A stretch of 42,438 nucleotides of DNA, taken from the NCBI GenBank assembly GCA_964406005.1, contig CAYOPZ010000025.1, forward strand, positions 1 through 42,438, given 5' to 3'. Position 1 is the stretch's first letter, and each line of letters begins with the position of its first letter. The translations under genes and the position numbers were made by a program. The DNA comes from CAYOPZ01 sp964406005. Lineage in GTDB: Bacteria > Bacteroidota > Bacteroidia > Bacteroidales > SM23-62. Under the pieces are notes generated by a model that was not told the DNA's origin, made no database searches, and worked only from the letters and a program-made list of their open reading frames with translations. Below are positions 1 through 7,769 of the stretch, one piece after another.

Positions 1-1
1 T

Positions 2-448
2 TTATTCGGGGACGATTTCGAAGGGGATCTCAACGGATACCTGCCTGTGCAGTTTGACCGTTGCTGTGTAACTACCCACCTCCTTAATCAGCTCTTCCTT
101 TATGGTAATGTTCTTACGGTCAATTTCGAAGCCTTCGGCTTTCAGGGATTCCGAAATCTGGATGGTATTTACTGAACCGAAAATTTTACCTTTTGTACTT
201 GTCTTCGCTCCGATTGTCAGTTTTATCTTTTTCATCTTTTCCGCCACGCCTTCCGCTTCCAGACGTTTCTGCTCTTCCTTGTGTTCACGCTGCCTGAGCG
301 TTTCGGCGTGCATCTTTTTGACCGAAGCGGTTGCATTCACGGCAAGTCCTTTCGGGATAAGATAATTCCTTGCGTATCCGTCTTTCACGTTTATTGTATC
401 ATCCTTGTGCCCAAGTCCGGGGATATCCTCTTTCAGAATAATGTCCAT
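2..448 (-). CDS. rplI: Large ribosomal subunit protein bL9
   Basis: Complete 148-residue protein whose TAA stop lies at the extreme left edge of the window. The N-terminal domain carries the L9 signature (ILKEDIPGLGHKDD, then VKDGYARNYLIPKGLA at about residues 5-36), which binds 23S rRNA. A long charged connecting helix follows (about 40-75, rich in K, E and R), then the C-terminal domain. Length and motif order are normal for L9. It is the last gene of rpsF-rpsR-rplI, 10 bases after rpsR, so it is probably expressed from the promoter upstream of rpsF. Identification is by family motif and operon position and is not in doubt. Confidence 0.97.
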   Translation of the reverse strand: MDIILKEDIPGLGHKDDTINVKDGYARNYLIPKGLAVNATASVKKMHAETLRQREHKEEQKRLEAEGVAEKMKKIKLTIGAKTSTKGKIFGSVNTIQISESLKAEGFEIDRKNITIKEELIKEVGSYTATVKLHRQVSVEIPFEIVPE

Positions 449-458
449 GATGCCATGC

Positions 459-728
459 TTATTTTAACAGGTCCGTTACATAGGGAAGGAGTGCGATGTG
501 ACGTGCCCTTTTTATTGCCGTAGAAACCTTTCTCTGGTATTTCAGTGATGTTCCGGTTAATCTTCTGGGCAGGATTTTTCCCTGTTCGTTGACGAATTTC
601 GTGAGAAATTCCGGGTCTTTGTAGTCAATATATTTTATCCGGTTCTTTCTGAACCGGCAATATTTTTTCTTCTTGATCTCGACGGTCGGGGGAGTGAGGT
701 ACCTGATTTCCGATTGATTCTGTGCCAT
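459..728 (-). CDS. rpsR: Small ribosomal subunit protein bS18
   Basis: An 89-residue basic protein with the S18 core: a CRFRKNRIKYIDYKDPEFL segment at about 24-42, then GKILPRRLTGTSLKYQRKV and a C-terminal AIKRARHIALLPY motif. S18 binds beside S6 on the 30S platform, matching its place directly after rpsF. The gap to rpsF is only 3 bases, indicating co-transcription and perhaps translational coupling. Many bacteria have ssb between rpsF and rpsR; none is present here. Confidence 0.97.
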   Translation of the reverse strand: MAQNQSEIRYLTPPTVEIKKKKYCRFRKNRIKYIDYKDPEFLTKFVNEQGKILPRRLTGTSLKYQRKVSTAIKRARHIALLPYVTDLLK

Positions 729-731
729 GAT

Positions 732-1088
732 TTATTCTTCCTTTACCGATTCTTTTTCTTTCTTCCTGGCCCTTTTCTTTTCTGCCCATTCCACTGCATA
801 CTTTTCGAGCCTGACGGTCAGGAAACGGATGATGCGCTCGTCCCTTTTGAATTCCGTTTCGAGTTTCCGGACAAGTGTTCCTTCGGCCCGGAATTCTATC
901 AGGTAGTAAAACCCGGTCGACTTTTTCTGGATGGGGTATGCCAGTTTGCGGAGCCCCCAGTTCTCTTCATGAACGATCTTGGCACCTTCGGCGGTGAGAA
1001 TCTTTTTGAACTTGTCGACCGTTTCCTTCATCTGGCTTTCAGACAAAACGGGAGTTGTAATGAAAACGGTTTCGTATTGGTTCAACAT
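732..1088 (-). CDS. rpsF: Small ribosomal subunit protein bS6
   Basis: A 118-residue protein with the S6 fold signature: MLNQYETVFITTPVLSE at the N-terminus, the KKILTAEGAKIVHEENWG segment, then RKLAYPIQKKSTGFYYLIEF, ending in a basic and acidic lysine-rich tail. The frame is open upstream to 1172, but the start at 1088 is preferred: it gives the family N-terminus, and the upstream codons overlap a good promoter at 1120-1150. S6 partners S18 in the 30S platform. First gene of the minus-strand ribosomal operon, divergent from dnaX. Confidence 0.96.
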   Translation of the reverse strand: MLNQYETVFITTPVLSESQMKETVDKFKKILTAEGAKIVHEENWGLRKLAYPIQKKSTGFYYLIEFRAEGTLVRKLETEFKRDERIIRFLTVRLEKYAVEWAEKKRARKKEKESVKEE

Positions 1089-1119
1089 CTTAAAAATTAG
1101 GTTTTGAAATACAAGCGCA

Positions 1120-1150
1120 CAAATGTAGGAACTTTTATTAAATGCACAAA
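1120..1150 (-). promoter_or_regulatory. Predicted Bacteroidota-type promoter of rpsF-rpsR-rplI
   Basis: On the minus strand there is a TTTG -33 box (1147-1150), a 19-base spacer and an exact TAnnTTTG -7 box, TACATTTG (1120-1127), about 30 bases ahead of the rpsF ATG. Both boxes and spacing match the primary sigma factor consensus known for Bacteroidota. A weaker TACTTTTA (1158-1165) on the plus strand may serve dnaX. Confidence 0.75.
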
Positions 1151-1170
1151 AAATTAGTACTTTTAGAGGC

Positions 1171-2889
1171 ATGGACCATTACATCGTTTCCGCACGAAAA
1201 TACAGGCCCGGAAAATTTTCAGACGTCGTCGGACAAGCCGCCATCACCCGTACACTGAAAAATGCGATAAAGAATGATCACCTGGGGCATGCATACCTTT
1301 TCTGCGGTCCCAGGGGAGTGGGAAAAACAACCTGTGCAAGGATCTTCGCAAAAACCATCAATTGCGCCAGGATGAACGATGAAGCGGAACCCTGTAATGA
1401 ATGTGAATCCTGCCGGTCATTCAACGAATCCCGGGCTTTTAACATTCATGAGCTGGATGCTGCTTCCAACAATTCCGTGGAAGATATCCGCAGCCTGACT
1501 GAGAAGGTCCGGATTCCTCCCCAGGTGGGAAGATACAGTATTTATATTATCGATGAGGTGCACATGCTTTCCGCCCAGGCATTCAATGCCTTCCTGAAAA
1601 CCCTGGAAGAACCTCCGGCACATGCTGTCTTTATTCTTGCCACCACGGAAAAACACAAAATTATACCCACCATCCTGTCACGTTGCCAGATATTCGACTT
1701 TAACCGGATCAGGGTGGAGGACATCGTGGCATACCTGGAGTACATCGCAAAGGAAGAAAAGGTGGAATATGAACCGGATGCGCTCAATGTCATTGCTTTG
1801 AAAGCCGACGGCGCCATGCGGGACGCCCTCTCAATCTTCGATCAGATAGTCAGTTTCACGGGCAGGCAGCTCCGCTACGCTCATGTCATTGAAAACCTGA
1901 ATATCCTGGATTACGAATATTACTTTACGATGACCGGGCATTTTCTTGAGAGGGATGTTCCCGCTGCGTTCCTGCTTTTCAATGAAATCCTCGGGAAAGG
2001 ATTCGATGCACATAATTTTCTTGCCGGAATTTCAAGTCATATGAGGGATCTGCTTGTCTGCCGGGATCCGGTAACGCTTGAACTGCTTGAAGCAGGGGCA
2101 GGCATTCGTGACAGGTACATGGCACAAAGCCGGCAGACCTCCCAGGAATGGCTGTACAGGGCTCTTGAAGTTCTGGGTGCGGCCGACATGGGGCTCAGAA
2201 CCAGCAGAAATCAACGTCTCCATGTTGAACTTTGCCTGCTGAAACTTTGCAATCTTCCGGAAACAGATAAAAAAAAAGCTCCGCAACAGGATAAACCGCA
2301 ATCCGAAGCACAGGAAAGCAAAGCATCAGAACCCGGACATACGGTCTCGGATGGCAAATCCCTGAAAGCAGAGCAGCAGACAACGTCAAGCACCCCGTCT
2401 CAGGAGAAAAAAATTCCGGGACCCATTCCTTCCATTAAGGATGCACTGAACGGAACAGATACCGTGGAAGAGAAGGCAGGAAGAGAGGGAACTGGAAAAA
2501 AGGAACATGTTTCCATGTCCAAATCCTTTACCCAGGAGGACCTGCTTGAACAATGGAATGCCTATGCTGAGAAGATTCGTCCTGAAAAGCCAAGGATGGC
2601 CAACAGTCTGAAGCACCATCTTCCTGTCCTGAAGGAAGGCCATATATTAGAGGTTGTATTCAGCAATTCAACCCAGATTGAACAGTTCGACAGGGAAATC
2701 AGGCAGGATCTCATGGAATTCCTTGAAGCTTCCCTTCGAAACAACCTGTTCAGGATCGAGCCCGTTGTTTCCGAGACGGAACAGAAGCAGAACAACCTGT
2801 ACACACCGGAACAAAAGTATGATCATATGCTGAAGAAAAATCCGAACCTGGGAAAACTCAAGAAGAGGTTTAATCTGGATTTCGAATGA
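1171..2889 (+). CDS. dnaX: DNA polymerase III subunit gamma/tau
   Basis: A 572-residue clamp-loader ATPase. Visible motifs are the RKYRPGKFSDVVGQ N-terminus, Walker A GPRGVGKTTCARIF (about 46-59), a zinc module with CNECESC after an earlier Cys, the DEVHML Walker B region, and LLKTLEEPP-type and ATTEKHKI sensor segments. Residues up to about 365 form AAA+ domains I-III. A low-complexity linker rich in Q, E and K (about 370-450) leads to a tau-type C-terminal domain. An uninterrupted run of nine A (2269-2277) encodes KKK at 367-369, exactly at the domain III/linker boundary; a -1 shift there meets TAA at 2292. That would yield a gamma-like product of about 374 residues (see findings). It overlaps no neighbour and is divergent from rpsF. 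Confidence 0.96.
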   Translation: MDHYIVSARKYRPGKFSDVVGQAAITRTLKNAIKNDHLGHAYLFCGPRGVGKTTCARIFAKTINCARMNDEAEPCNECESCRSFNESRAFNIHELDAASNNSVEDIRSLTEKVRIPPQVGRYSIYIIDEVHMLSAQAFNAFLKTLEEPPAHAVFILATTEKHKIIPTILSRCQIFDFNRIRVEDIVAYLEYIAKEEKVEYEPDALNVIALKADGAMRDALSIFDQIVSFTGRQLRYAHVIENLNILDYEYYFTMTGHFLERDVPAAFLLFNEILGKGFDAHNFLAGISSHMRDLLVCRDPVTLELLEAGAGIRDRYMAQSRQTSQEWLYRALEVLGAADMGLRTSRNQRLHVELCLLKLCNLPETDKKKAPQQDKPQSEAQESKASEPGHTVSDGKSLKAEQQTTSSTPSQEKKIPGPIPSIKDALNGTDTVEEKAGREGTGKKEHVSMSKSFTQEDLLEQWNAYAEKIRPEKPRMANSLKHHLPVLKEGHILEVVFSNSTQIEQFDREIRQDLMEFLEASLRNNLFRIEPVVSETEQKQNNLYTPEQKYDHMLKKNPNLGKLKKRFNLDFE

Positions 2890-2939
2890 TGCAGACAGTT
2901 TTTTTCTATTTTTACTAACAACCAAATATTTCAAACCTA

Positions 2940-4205
2940 ATGGAAGGACAAAAAGTTACAATCAAGGAAGGACAATTACATGTCCCGGATTTTCCGATTA
3001 TCCCGTTTATTGAAGGGGACGGCACCGGACCGGACATCTGGGCTGCTTCTGTCCGGGTGTTTGATGCTGCGGTTAAAAATGCCTATGGCAGTGGCAAAAA
3101 AATCATCTGGAAGGAAGTGTACGCCGGTGAAAAATCATTTAACCGAAACGGTGAATGGCTGCCGCAGGAAACCCTGGATACCATCAGGGAATACCTGGTT
3201 GCCATTAAGGGGCCTCTGACTACACCTGTAGGCGGAGGAATCCGTTCACTGAACGTGGCCCTGAGGCAATTGCTCGACCTGTATACCTGCCTGAGACCTG
3301 TAAAATACTACGATGGCGTGCCTTCGCCGGTCAAGAATCCCACCACTACCGATATGATCATATTCAGGGAAAACTCTGAAGATATATATGCAGGCATCGA
3401 ATGGATGATGGGAACCCCTGAACTGGAAAAAATAAGAAACTTCCTCCTGAATGAAATGGAAGTGACAAAGATCAGATTCCCGGAAACCACTTCCATAGGT
3501 GTGAAACCGGTTTCCAGGCAGGGCACGCGGCGCCTCGTTCGAGCTGCGATCAATTACGCACTAAAGCACAACCTCCCGTCGGTATGCCTGGTTCACAAGG
3601 GCAATATCATGAAATTCACGGAGGGGCAGTTCAAATTGTGGGGATATGAACTGGCCGAAGAGGAATTCGGGGACAGGGTATTTACCTGGCTGCAGTATGA
3701 CAGGATTGCGGAAAGAGACGGTACGGATGCTGCACGGGAAGCACAGGAAAAGGCCCTCTCCGGCGGGAAGCTCCTGGTCAAGGATATGATCGCAGATGCC
3801 TTCCTGCAGCAGATACTGACACGTCCCGCAGAATATTCCGTGATCGCCACCCTGAATTTAAACGGGGATTATATTTCCGATGCACTTGCTGCCATTGTGG
3901 GCGGCATTGGCATTGCCCCCGGGGCCAACATTAACTATGAAAGCGGGCACGCCATATTTGAAGCGACCCATGGAACGGCGCCCAAATACGCCGGGCAGGA
4001 CAAGGTCAATCCCGGATCCCTGATATTGTCAGGTGTATTGATGTTTGAATACATGGGATGGCAGGAAGCGGCGGATCTGATTGTAACGGGACTGAAAAAA
4101 GCCATTGCCACCAAGCGTGTCACTTATGATTTTGAACGTCTGATGGAAGGGGCGACCAAGCTGAAGTGTTCCGAGTTCGGGACAGAGATTATTAAAAACA
4201 TGTAA
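2940..4205 (+). CDS. icd: NADP-dependent isocitrate dehydrogenase
   Basis: A 421-residue enzyme converting isocitrate to 2-oxoglutarate and CO2 in the TCA cycle. It shows the IPFIEGDGTGPDIW N-terminus, the substrate-loop segment IFRENSEDIYAGIEW, the arginine-rich SRQGTRRLVRAAI motif, the VCLVHKGNIMKFTEG segment, the NLNGDYISDALAA metal-binding region, and HGTAPKYAGQDKVNPGS, which in the family binds the nucleotide. Length matches bacterial type I enzymes. Start at 2940 is 50 bases after dnaX and gives the normal N-terminus. NADP rather than NAD specificity is inferred from overall similarity, not from tested residues. Confidence 0.93.
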   Translation: MEGQKVTIKEGQLHVPDFPIIPFIEGDGTGPDIWAASVRVFDAAVKNAYGSGKKIIWKEVYAGEKSFNRNGEWLPQETLDTIREYLVAIKGPLTTPVGGGIRSLNVALRQLLDLYTCLRPVKYYDGVPSPVKNPTTTDMIIFRENSEDIYAGIEWMMGTPELEKIRNFLLNEMEVTKIRFPETTSIGVKPVSRQGTRRLVRAAINYALKHNLPSVCLVHKGNIMKFTEGQFKLWGYELAEEEFGDRVFTWLQYDRIAERDGTDAAREAQEKALSGGKLLVKDMIADAFLQQILTRPAEYSVIATLNLNGDYISDALAAIVGGIGIAPGANINYESGHAIFEATHGTAPKYAGQDKVNPGSLILSGVLMFEYMGWQEAADLIVTGLKKAIATKRVTYDFERLMEGATKLKCSEFGTEIIKNM

Positions 4206-4219
4206 AACAATTCACTGCC

Positions 4220-4726
4220 ATGTTATCAAAAAAAATCGAGGATATACTGAATGTACAGGTTGACAAGGAAGGGTATTCTTCACATCTTTATCTTTCAATG
4301 GCTTCGTGGGCCGAAACAGAGGGGTTAACGGGAATTGCCGGATGGCTCTACCAGCAGTCGGAAGAAGAAAGGATTCACATGCTGAAAATCATCCGCTACA
4401 TAAATGAACGTGACGGAAAAGCAAAGATCGATGCATTAAAAGAACCGCCGGCCTCTTTCGGAGGTGTCAGGGAGATGTTCGAGCAGATCCTTGAGCATGA
4501 ACAGTTCATTTCGGCATCCATCAATGAGATTGTTCAGGTCTGTATCGAAGAAAATGATCATACCACCCACAACTGGATCCAGTGGTTCGTGACCGAACAG
4601 ATCGAGGAGGAGGCATCGGTGAGGGCCATCCTTGACAAGCTGAAGCTGGTCGGTGAACATCACATGTATATGTTCGACCGCGACATCATGAGCATGCGGG
4701 GGGAAAACCCGGATGCCGGAGAATAG
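4220..4726 (+). CDS. ftnA: Ferritin, non-heme iron storage protein
   Basis: A 168-residue ferritin. The ferroxidase ligands fall at the same positions as in E. coli FtnA: E17, E50, H53, E94 and Q127. The additional site-C acidic residues E49, E126, E129 and E130 are also present. It should oxidise Fe(II) and store iron in a 24-subunit cytosolic shell. No heme-binding Met typical of bacterioferritin is evident. It starts 14 bases after icd and may be co-transcribed with it; it converges on a DUF6438 gene 4 bases downstream. Confidence 0.93.
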   Translation: MLSKKIEDILNVQVDKEGYSSHLYLSMASWAETEGLTGIAGWLYQQSEEERIHMLKIIRYINERDGKAKIDALKEPPASFGGVREMFEQILEHEQFISASINEIVQVCIEENDHTTHNWIQWFVTEQIEEEASVRAILDKLKLVGEHHMYMFDRDIMSMRGENPDAGE

Positions 4727-4730
4727 AGCC

Positions 4731-5213
4731 TCAGCGTTTCCTTACCTCTTTAAATTTCACGGAAAGAACGAGGGATTCAATCTGCTGTTCCAGCTGTTTG
4801 AGCTTTTGAGGAGCTCCGTAATGATCCATAATCCTTTTATACCTGCCGTCTTCCCTGTAGCTTATATAGGTTGTCGGTGTATCCATTACGGGTTTGGTAT
4901 AAATATTTTCCAGCTCGAAAAAACCGCTCGCATCGAAAGATTGATGCAGCGCATCCAGTTCTTCCCGGTTTAGCCTGAATTTATATATGCCCAGGGGCTG
5001 AATATATTCCACCCCTTCGAACAACCCTTTTCCGTTTTTACCGATCCTAAGGGTATATACGGGGCATTCGCCCCTGCATGAAGTTTTTTGCATTTCGATG
5101 AGCAGGTTCTCACCGGTGATTGTATAGGGGCCTGCACATCCGGCGAACACACCGAAGGCGAAAAACATTAAAATGCGGTTAATTGTAATACAGATCAGGG
5201 AATTATTAAACAT
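4731..5213 (-). CDS. DUF6438-type lipoprotein
   Basis: A 160-residue protein with a hydrophobic N-terminal segment (about 5-24) ending in FAGC-AG, a plausible lipobox with Cys25. The core QKTSCRGECPVYTLRIGKNG and the later FELENIYTKPVMDTPTTYI segment match the DUF6438 family, in which a C-x-G-x-C-P-x-Y motif is conserved. Function is unknown. Expected in the periplasm or anchored to a membrane. It is divergent from the T9SS metalloprotease. The open frame has several ATG codons and the chosen start gives the signal segment. Confidence 0.72.
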   Translation of the reverse strand: MFNNSLICITINRILMFFAFGVFAGCAGPYTITGENLLIEMQKTSCRGECPVYTLRIGKNGKGLFEGVEYIQPLGIYKFRLNREELDALHQSFDASGFFELENIYTKPVMDTPTTYISYREDGRYKRIMDHYGAPQKLKQLEQQIESLVLSVKFKEVRKR

Positions 5214-5276
5214 ATTGCTAATTTGGCCGTTGAGTTGCCCGGGTATATATTGTCAAAAATATAAAAATCTGTTCTA

Positions 5277-7766
5277 ATGTTGCGCGTGTTGGGATTTACT
5301 GTGGTATCCGTACTTTTCGTGTCTGCTGCATCCCTTCATGCCCAGGTTTCCTATTCCAGGATGTTCGGGAAGGTTCCACGGATCATATGCTATGCCAGCG
5401 ATGAGCCGAGTGACCTGCATATTCCCCCGCCCGAAGCTTACCTGTCAAGGCTGAAATCCGGGCAGGAGGCAGGAGCTTCTTTCGGGTTCGAACTCATATC
5501 AGCCCCCGATGATCAGGCCCTGACCACGGCTGAAGAAGCCGGAAGGATATGGGCATCCCTGGTCTGTTCTCCCGTTCCCATTGTTGTACGGGTGGAATTT
5601 TCAGATCTTTCCGAACCTCTGTCAAATGGACCCCTTGCCAGTACCTCGATTGACAATTTCTATCTCGCCGATGCGAACGGTCACCTTCCCCCCGGATGGT
5701 ACCCGACTGCGCTTTATGAGAAACTGACAGAAAGGAACCGGAACGGAAATCTTCCCGATATGACCATTCGCTTTAATACAAAATTCAACTGGTATTTCGG
5801 AACGGACGGAGAGCCGGTGGAACAACATGATTTCCTTTCCACCCTTCTTCATGAGATGGCACACGGAATGGGATTCATCGGAGCCCTGGGGGTCAATGAA
5901 CATGGGTTGGGATCCACGGCAGTTCCTCCTGTCGTTTTCGACGGGTTTGTTCAGAATATCGACGGTAAAACACTGTCCGATACTACTGACTTTCCGAATT
6001 ATTCTACAGAGCTTGCCGAAGCCCTGGTAACCTCTCCAGTCTATTTCCGAAGTCCGCTGGCCAAAGCGAACCTGAATGAGGTCCCGCGGCTGTATGTGCC
6101 TCCGACCTTCAATCCCGGCAGCAGCATTTATCATCTCGATGACATCTACAACTTCGGACCGAATGCCCTGATGACATACAGTTCCTATGCGGGAGAGGTC
6201 ATTCATGATCCGGGTCCCATCACCGTGCAGATGCTCTGGGAAATGGGATGGGTACATACCTTTATCCGGCATGATACCCTGTCTGACAGGGAGAGCCTGG
6301 CCGATCCGTTCACGGTTGCGGCAGAGATATACAGTGATACGGCAGTACTTACGGGCAGCCGGTATCTGTATTATTCGTTTGACGGATTCGGGAAATCGGA
6401 CTCCCTGCCCATGAACCCCACTGCAAATCCCGACGAGTATGCTGCAAATATTCCGGTTGAGGATTACGGGATTAACGTCAGCTATTATATACAGGCAGTG
6501 GATACTTTTGAGCGTGTATATACTTCACCGGCTCAGGCACCGTCAAATTCATACAGCTTCTATGTGGGGACGGATACGATTCCTCCGAAAATAGATCATA
6601 TTCCCTTAAGTTTTGTTCTGGAATCAAGCGATTCCGTAGAGATAAGGGCCCGGATCTGGGATAACCTGGGCATAGATACGGCGGAGATCCAGTACAAGAT
6701 CAACGGTGTGGAACAGGAGCCCATTGATCTTGATCCGGATACGCTTAATGAATACAGCGGATATTTCGTATTCTCCGAAGGACAGATTACGGCCGGGGAT
6801 GTGATCCGGTACAGGATCAGGGCGGTAGACGCTTCGGCGGCCATGCATGCCGCCTATGCTCCGGATACCGGGTACTACGCAATCAGCGTTGAGGATGTAC
6901 CGCCATACGTGGATGAGTATGAGAATGATTTTGAGACCGGTGCGGATGATTTCCTGATGGACGGTTTTTCACACAGCAAGCCTTCCGGTTTCAGCAGTTA
7001 CGCCCTGCATTCCGACCATCCTTATCCCTCGCCGAACAAGGATAATACCAACTATGAGTTCACCGCACAACTGAAGATTCCCATCCGTTTACGACCCGGT
7101 GATGCATACATGCAATTCAATGAGATCGCTTTCATTGAACCCGGTGATCCCGGGACAGTTTGGGGAGACGATAACTTCTGGGATTATGTCATCATAGAAG
7201 CCTCTCTCGACGGAACAACCTGGTTCGAAGTAAACGAGGGATATGACTGCCGCGCCCACCAGGAATGGGAGGATGCCTACGGACCCTCCTATACATGGGT
7301 CAACAACCAGTCCACCGCTGTACCCGACGAATCGGATGCCAGGCCGAGGCTGGTCAACCTTCTTTCCAATCCCGTGTTTAAAGACGGGGACATTGTATTT
7401 ATCCGGTTCCGGCTTTTCTCAGACTGGTATGCCAATGGCTGGGGCTGGATGATCGATGATCTAAAGATACAGGGTCCGGTTTCCACCGTGGAGGAATACC
7501 CCATTTTCGAGGAGACGGTGAAGATTTATCCAAACCCTTCCGCAGGAACTGTTAAGATCAACCTGCAGATGAGGGAGGATGTTGAGAAGCTCCAGGTCAC
7601 CCTGACTGACCTGTTCGGAAAGCAGATCCTGCGGGAGCAATACATACGCCCCGGAAGCAGCTTCACCCGGTATTATCAGCTGGATGATCTTCCTTCCGGA
7701 ATTTACCTGATGCGAATTGAATCCGGTTACCAGAACGTGATAAGGAAGATCGTGATCACCAGGTAA
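5277..7766 (+). CDS. T9SS-secreted zinc metalloprotease (HExxH)
   Basis: An 829-residue exported protein. Residues 1-22 form a signal peptide ending ...LHAQ. The zinc-protease motif HEMAHGMGF lies at about 192-200 (H192, E193, H196), followed about 95 residues later by NALMTYSSY, a probable Met-turn, and PGPITVQMLWEMGW. The usual third metzincin ligand right after HExxH is not obvious, so the clan is uncertain. The middle holds Ig-like or beta-sandwich modules (about 330-540) and a beta-rich domain (550-735). The last 80 residues are a type A T9SS sorting domain (KIYPNPSAGTVKINL ... GIYLMRIESG). It should be cleaved and released or attached at the outer surface. Convergent with the papain-like protease only 3 bases away. 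Confidence 0.82.
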   Translation: MLRVLGFTVVSVLFVSAASLHAQVSYSRMFGKVPRIICYASDEPSDLHIPPPEAYLSRLKSGQEAGASFGFELISAPDDQALTTAEEAGRIWASLVCSPVPIVVRVEFSDLSEPLSNGPLASTSIDNFYLADANGHLPPGWYPTALYEKLTERNRNGNLPDMTIRFNTKFNWYFGTDGEPVEQHDFLSTLLHEMAHGMGFIGALGVNEHGLGSTAVPPVVFDGFVQNIDGKTLSDTTDFPNYSTELAEALVTSPVYFRSPLAKANLNEVPRLYVPPTFNPGSSIYHLDDIYNFGPNALMTYSSYAGEVIHDPGPITVQMLWEMGWVHTFIRHDTLSDRESLADPFTVAAEIYSDTAVLTGSRYLYYSFDGFGKSDSLPMNPTANPDEYAANIPVEDYGINVSYYIQAVDTFERVYTSPAQAPSNSYSFYVGTDTIPPKIDHIPLSFVLESSDSVEIRARIWDNLGIDTAEIQYKINGVEQEPIDLDPDTLNEYSGYFVFSEGQITAGDVIRYRIRAVDASAAMHAAYAPDTGYYAISVEDVPPYVDEYENDFETGADDFLMDGFSHSKPSGFSSYALHSDHPYPSPNKDNTNYEFTAQLKIPIRLRPGDAYMQFNEIAFIEPGDPGTVWGDDNFWDYVIIEASLDGTTWFEVNEGYDCRAHQEWEDAYGPSYTWVNNQSTAVPDESDARPRLVNLLSNPVFKDGDIVFIRFRLFSDWYANGWGWMIDDLKIQGPVSTVEEYPIFEETVKIYPNPSAGTVKINLQMREDVEKLQVTLTDLFGKQILREQYIRPGSSFTRYYQLDDLPSGIYLMRIESGYQNVIRKIVITR

Positions 7767-7769
7767 CCG

